A stretch of DNA of 64,000 nucleotides. It comes from JAYODW01 sp038116745. Its GTDB lineage: Bacteria; Pseudomonadota; Gammaproteobacteria; Ga0077536. Shown here piece after piece: positions 60,563 through 64,000 of the stretch (positions are counted from its first letter, which is position 1; every line of letters starts with the position of its first letter). Location of the stretch: the NCBI GenBank assembly GCA_038116745.1, contig JAYODW010000029.1:6323-70322 (forward strand), read 5' to 3'. Under the pieces are notes generated by a model. That model worked only from the letters and a program-made list of their open reading frames with translations. It did no database searches and was not told the DNA's origin. Both the position numbers and the translations under genes were made by a program.

Positions 60563-62535
60563 GCTCTAAAGGATTGCCGCAAAATTCGAAAAGCGCCATG
60601 CCGCCCGGTGGGATATCTTTTTCTCTGCTTGGCTGGGGTTACTTTAATGACTCCCTCCTCGCGGCCGGACTCATGGCGTTGATGGTCGCGGCCCTGCACT
60701 GGTCACCCACAAAATGGGCTATCAGTCAGCGCGATCATTGTCGGGCAGGGGATTTCACCACCGTGCTGTTCGCTGTGATCACAGTTATCCAGTTTCAGCG
60801 TTTTTCGGTTCACGGCATCTACGAGATCCTACGTGTAACGCCGTACTGTTTTTTTCCTTTGCTGCTGACGCAGGTCGCTTGCGTTGGCCAGCGGATCCCG
60901 CTCGGCGCCCTCGTCTACGGCATGCGTAAATTGCCTGAGGGCCTGCGTCCGGTGGACGTCACTCCGCTTTACATGGTGACGTGCATCCTCGCTTCGAGCC
61001 CGGCCGTGGAGAAAACAGGCGCTTACCTCGTCTTCTGGCTGTCGCTGATCATCATGGTTGTCGTCAGAGGCAGTCCCAGACGCTTTGGCGCGATGCAGAC
61101 CGTGCTGGCTCTGATCCTGGCGCTCGCCTTGACAGCACTGGCTCTCGACACCTCTGGACGGGTTCGGCGTTTCGCAGAGGGCGCTGTTATGTACTGGCTG
61201 AGCCAGCTGCCATGGAGTGGCGGCGATCCCAATCAGGCGGTCACTGCCATCGGCGCTATCGGACGCTTGAAACTTTCTGACCAGATCAGAATCCGCATTC
61301 GTTCCGAATCACCCGTCGGCGTGCCCTTGCGGCTGCACCAGGCTGCTTATGACAGCTACAGCTTCGGCAACTGGAAAGCCAGCGCTGCACCGTTCGAAGC
61401 CCTGGATCGCGATCGTCACGCGGCTTCGTGGTCATTCGGCCCCAATCCGGACCCTGCAGAAGAAATGCTGCACCTTTCTTTTCAGCACAAGAGGGAGCTC
61501 AGTCTGTTGCCACTGCCCCCGGGCACTCGACGAGTAAGCAGCGCTGAGATCGCTGAAATTCAGCGCAACCGTTTCGGCACGATCATGAGCGAGTCACCTC
61601 CTGGCGCGTTGGAATTCAGCGTCCCCAAGCCGGGCGCCCGCGCCTCCGATGTCTATGGCCCCGTCACGCCCACCGACCTTGCGGTGCCAACCGCGTACGC
61701 GGCAACCATGCGCACTATCGGCGCTGAGATTGGGTTGGACGCTGGCGATCAGCGACAAAGATCAAAGGCCATCCAGGCTTTCTTCCTGAACAAGTTCAGT
61801 TATTCCCTGATTCAGCCGGGCCGATTGGGTTTCCGGATACCGCTGACAGAGTTCCTGACAAAGACGCGTCGCGGCCACTGTGAGCTTTTTGCGACTGCGA
61901 CCGTTCTGCTGCTCCGGACAGCCGGCATCCCGGCACGCTACGCTGTGGGGTACATCGTTGATGAATTCAGCACGCTTGAGAGCAGTTACGTGGCCCGCGA
62001 TCGTCATGCTCACGCATGGGCTCTCGCTTACCTCGAGGACCGATGGCAGGTTATCGACACTACACCGTCATCCTGGTTCGCAGACGAACAGTCTGTCGTC
62101 TCTGACTGGCAGACGCTCAGCGACGTCGTCGCATGGGTGCGCTACCGTCTGCAGCGCCTCAGCCGCTTTGACCTGGAAGAGCACAGTCAGGAAGCACTCT
62201 GGCTCGTGCCATTTCTTGCGGCACTGCTTTACTGGCGTCTGCGTCGCAGCGCGAACGCCGTGCGGGTAAAACGCCCCTCGCCTGCTGCCACGCCGGCGCC
62301 AGATTCGGATCTCCTCCTCGAGCTGACGGCAGCGCTGCGTACTCGTGGCCATGAGCCCGCGCCTGGCGACACCATCGCCCGTTTTCTTGCGCGATCGGCT
62401 CCGGCAGAAAGCAATGGGGTGCAGCTCGCCGATTTATGTCGCGTCTACTACCGAGTCCGCTTTGGCACAGCTTCCGCTGGCCTGTCTGAGGAACTACGTC
62501 TGAGTGTCGGGCGTTACGTTGCCGGTCTGCGCTGA
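60559..62535 (+). CDS. TgpA-like membrane transglutaminase
   Basis: 658-residue inner-membrane protein. About six N-terminal transmembrane segments lead to a large periplasmic domain of the transglutaminase-like fold with the Cys-His-Asp triad: RRGHCELFATATVLLLRTAG (Cys) near residue 435, DRHAHAWALAYLEDRWQVID (His, Asp) near 477. A final helix (EALWLVPFLAALLYWRL) and a helical DUF4129-like tail follow. Pseudomonas TgpA has this plan, is essential there, and acts in the periplasm; its substrate is not known. Last gene of the operon, convergent with the antiporter. Confidence 0.9.
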   Translation: MSSKGLPQNSKSAMPPGGISFSLLGWGYFNDSLLAAGLMALMVAALHWSPTKWAISQRDHCRAGDFTTVLFAVITVIQFQRFSVHGIYEILRVTPYCFFPLLLTQVACVGQRIPLGALVYGMRKLPEGLRPVDVTPLYMVTCILASSPAVEKTGAYLVFWLSLIIMVVVRGSPRRFGAMQTVLALILALALTALALDTSGRVRRFAEGAVMYWLSQLPWSGGDPNQAVTAIGAIGRLKLSDQIRIRIRSESPVGVPLRLHQAAYDSYSFGNWKASAAPFEALDRDRHAASWSFGPNPDPAEEMLHLSFQHKRELSLLPLPPGTRRVSSAEIAEIQRNRFGTIMSESPPGALEFSVPKPGARASDVYGPVTPTDLAVPTAYAATMRTIGAEIGLDAGDQRQRSKAIQAFFLNKFSYSLIQPGRLGFRIPLTEFLTKTRRGHCELFATATVLLLRTAGIPARYAVGYIVDEFSTLESSYVARDRHAHAWALAYLEDRWQVIDTTPSSWFADEQSVVSDWQTLSDVVAWVRYRLQRLSRFDLEEHSQEALWLVPFLAALLYWRLRRSANAVRVKRPSPAATPAPDSDLLLELTAALRTRGHEPAPGDTIARFLARSAPAESNGVQLADLCRVYYRVRFGTASAGLSEELRLSVGRYVAGLR

Positions 62536-62561
62536 CCCGTCCGGCAGGCGCGATCAATCTC

Positions 62562-63728
62562 TCAATCGCGGCGCAGACTGTCGCTTACCGCAATCGGCGT
62601 CGGATAGCGCATCACTATCAGATAAGACGAGATAACGAAGGTCAGCAGCGTGGCGAGCTTCACGATTGCGCCTCCCAGAGGAGAAAGAAGTCCGCCGCTC
62701 TGAGCCATCACCGCGATCAGGAAACTGAACTCACTGATCTGACCGAGCCGCACGCCGACTTCCAGTGATTGCCTTGCTCGCTCGCCCGCGCGGATGAACA
62801 GCCAGCGAAACACCAGGGGCTTACCTGCCAGCATGAGCAGACTGAGCGCCAGCGCTTCGCCCCAGATTGCTGAGAGCAGCCCCAGGTCAAAACCTGCCCC
62901 GAGCGCGAAAAAAAACATGACCAGGAAAAAATCCCGTAGCGGCCGCAGGCTGTCGGCCACGAAAGCAGCTACCGGACAGGTTGCAAGCGCAACACCGGCG
63001 ATAAATGCCCCGATTTCATGCGAAAGGCCCAGTGCGGCTGCCGCCTCGGCCACCGCCAGGCACCAGCCGATAACGAGTAAAAAAAGATATTCCTGGATCT
63101 GGTCGAAGCGCGCGATCAGCGGCTCCAGCAACACTTTTTCACATGCGAAGGTCAGCACGAGCAGTAGCGGCAGCGCAAAGAGGCGCAGTCCCGTTCCGGC
63201 GCTCGGTGCAGCGGCATTCGTTTCCTGTAATACCACGAGCACGAGGATCGCCAGCAGGTCCTGTGCCAGTAGCACTGAAATCATGAGCTGGCCGGTATGA
63301 CGATGATGCAGGGTCGTGGTTGGCAGCAGCTTGAGGCCGATGATGGTGCTTGAGAACATCATCGCCGCACCGACAAGGACGGCTTCGTTGGTCGTCCATC
63401 CCGCCAGAAGCATGACGCCCAACCCGGCCACAAAAAAGACGACCGAGCTCAGCAGGGTCACACCGAGAGCTTCCCCCAGCATGCGCCACAGCTGACGAGG
63501 CTCCATATTCAGGCCCAGCAGATACAGCAGGAACATGATCCCGACTTCGGACAGGTCTTCGATCCAGGCTGCATCGGTGACCAGGCCGAGGACGTGAGGG
63601 CCAGCGAGCACGCCAGCAAAAATGTAAGCCACGATCATGGCCTGCCGGGCATACAGGGCCACCGTCGCAAGCAGGGCGGCCCCAAAAAAGATCAAAAAGG
63701 TGACGAATATGAATGGCTGCTCGACCAT
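62562..63728 (-). CDS. CPA2-family cation:proton antiporter (KefB-type membrane domain)
   Basis: 388-residue membrane protein with about 12-13 transmembrane helices. QPFIFVTFLIFFGAALLATV, IVAYIFAGVLAGPHVLG, LSEVGIMFLLYLLGLNMEPR, MFSSTIIGLKLLP and ISVLLAQDLLAILVLV carry the family's discontinuous helix and the QD motif. ALGLSHEIGAFIAGVALA and RDFFLVMFFFALGAGFD follow. It has no C-terminal RCK_N/TrkA_N domain, so it is a short form. Expected to exchange K+ or Na+ for H+. It starts right at the stop of the hrpA-like gene (TGAATG), implying coupling. Confidence 0.92.
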   Translation of the reverse strand: MVEQPFIFVTFLIFFGAALLATVALYARQAMIVAYIFAGVLAGPHVLGLVTDAAWIEDLSEVGIMFLLYLLGLNMEPRQLWRMLGEALGVTLLSSVVFFVAGLGVMLLAGWTTNEAVLVGAAMMFSSTIIGLKLLPTTTLHHRHTGQLMISVLLAQDLLAILVLVVLQETNAAAPSAGTGLRLFALPLLLVLTFACEKVLLEPLIARFDQIQEYLFLLVIGWCLAVAEAAAALGLSHEIGAFIAGVALATCPVAAFVADSLRPLRDFFLVMFFFALGAGFDLGLLSAIWGEALALSLLMLAGKPLVFRWLFIRAGERARQSLEVGVRLGQISEFSFLIAVMAQSGGLLSPLGGAIVKLATLLTFVISSYLIVMRYPTPIAVSDSLRRD

Positions 63729-64000
63729 TCAGGCAGGCTCCGCCAGGCGATCAAGGGTCTCTGTCAGCCGCGCCACGGTGACTTTGCCCTGCGCCCCCAG
63801 CTCCGGCGTAAACAGCGCGATCCTGCATTCCTCAAACATCGCGCTGATATCCGATCCGGTCTCTTCATTCATGACAGCAGCATCTGCCTCGAGCTCCAGG
63901 AATCGGTTCCAGACGGGCATGAACACATCAAGTCGTGCCAGGTCTCGACCCGGATTTGCCTGCGCACGCTCCACACGCCGCGTCACCGCGTCTAGGTAGC
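63729..64000 (-). CDS. hrpA: C-terminal end of a probable ATP-dependent RNA helicase HrpA
   Basis: The frame is open to the right edge and ends at 63729. The visible 90 residues read YLDAVTRRVERAQANPGRDL, then ARLDVFMPVWNRFLELEADA and MFEECRIALFTPELGAQGKV near the end. The YLxAxxxRxE and EExRxxLFxxELG pattern is that of the HrpA C-terminal region (DUF3418). No catalytic motif is in the window, so the identity rests on this tail alone. Its stop abuts the antiporter ATG (TGAATG). Confidence 0.65.
   Translation of the reverse strand, partial: YLDAVTRRVERAQANPGRDLARLDVFMPVWNRFLELEADAAVMNEETGSDISAMFEECRIALFTPELGAQGKVTVARLTETLDRLAEPA

Overview
The window is a dense (about 58% GC by eye) chromosomal segment that reads as a gammaproteobacterium. 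Support for this comes from the efp/epmA/epmB set for EF-P beta-lysylation, a parE-parC pair, an xseB-ispA pair, an Lpp-like alanine-zipper lipoprotein beside an L,D-transpeptidase, and gammaproteobacterial MoxR/Bat operons. Genus cannot be read from the sequence; a free-living aerobic lineage that degrades lipid-like acids would fit. No IS element, integrase, CRISPR array, tRNA or rRNA was seen, no intergenic stretch exceeds about 300 bp, and composition is even, so this looks like core genome with some accessory catabolic genes.

Layout. (1) 1-9096: a catabolic cluster: an SDR cut by the left edge, a three-gene operon for a 2-oxoacid:acceptor oxidoreductase (alpha, beta and an FrhB-like flavin/iron-sulfur subunit), a divergent TetR regulator, then CaiB-type CoA transferase, SDR and acyl-CoA dehydrogenase. 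Together they could activate an acid as CoA thioester, oxidise it, and decarboxylate a 2-oxoacid to an acyl-CoA. (2) 9340-10482: an exported haem-motif solenoid protein. (3) 10525-15344: surface-glycan operon (manC, wecB, a GT39/ArnT-like membrane transferase, a CBS protein). (4) 15487-22532: MoxR-DUF58-DUF4381-BatA-BatB/C-BatD operon with mostly overlapping genes, followed by a REC-PAS-GGDEF-EAL protein. (5) 24857-27263: mocA-xdhC and an MlaC-like protein. (6) 27344-35232: cysS-sufE-ileS and metK-ahcY; the isoleucyl-tRNA synthetase carries a swapped class I signature, GIHH instead of HIGH. (7) 35354-45061: quinone reductase, trxB, dimeric dUTPase, anion permease, an XPD-like Fe-S helicase preceded by a small nuclease-like protein, and efp/epmA/epmB. 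(8) 45142-53957: parC/parE, a rubrerythrin/Fe-S protein/DUF3501 set with its own terminator and an upstream inverted repeat, xseB-ispA, mazG. (9) 54121-57609: HNH protein, small exported protein, lpp, L,D-transpeptidase, ygdD, moaB. (10) 57737-64000: S4 RNA-binding protein, a second MoxR-DUF58-transglutaminase operon, a CPA2 antiporter and the probable tail of hrpA.

The most notable items are the GIHH-type IleRS2, an acyl-CoA dehydrogenase homologue that appears to lack the catalytic glutamate at both known positions, the FrhB-coupled 2-oxoacid oxidoreductase in a probably F420-free host, a perfect 35-bp palindrome, two different MoxR/DUF58 systems in one window, and a PD-(D/E)XK-like protein coupled to an Fe-S helicase. 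All alignments and motif calls were made by eye.
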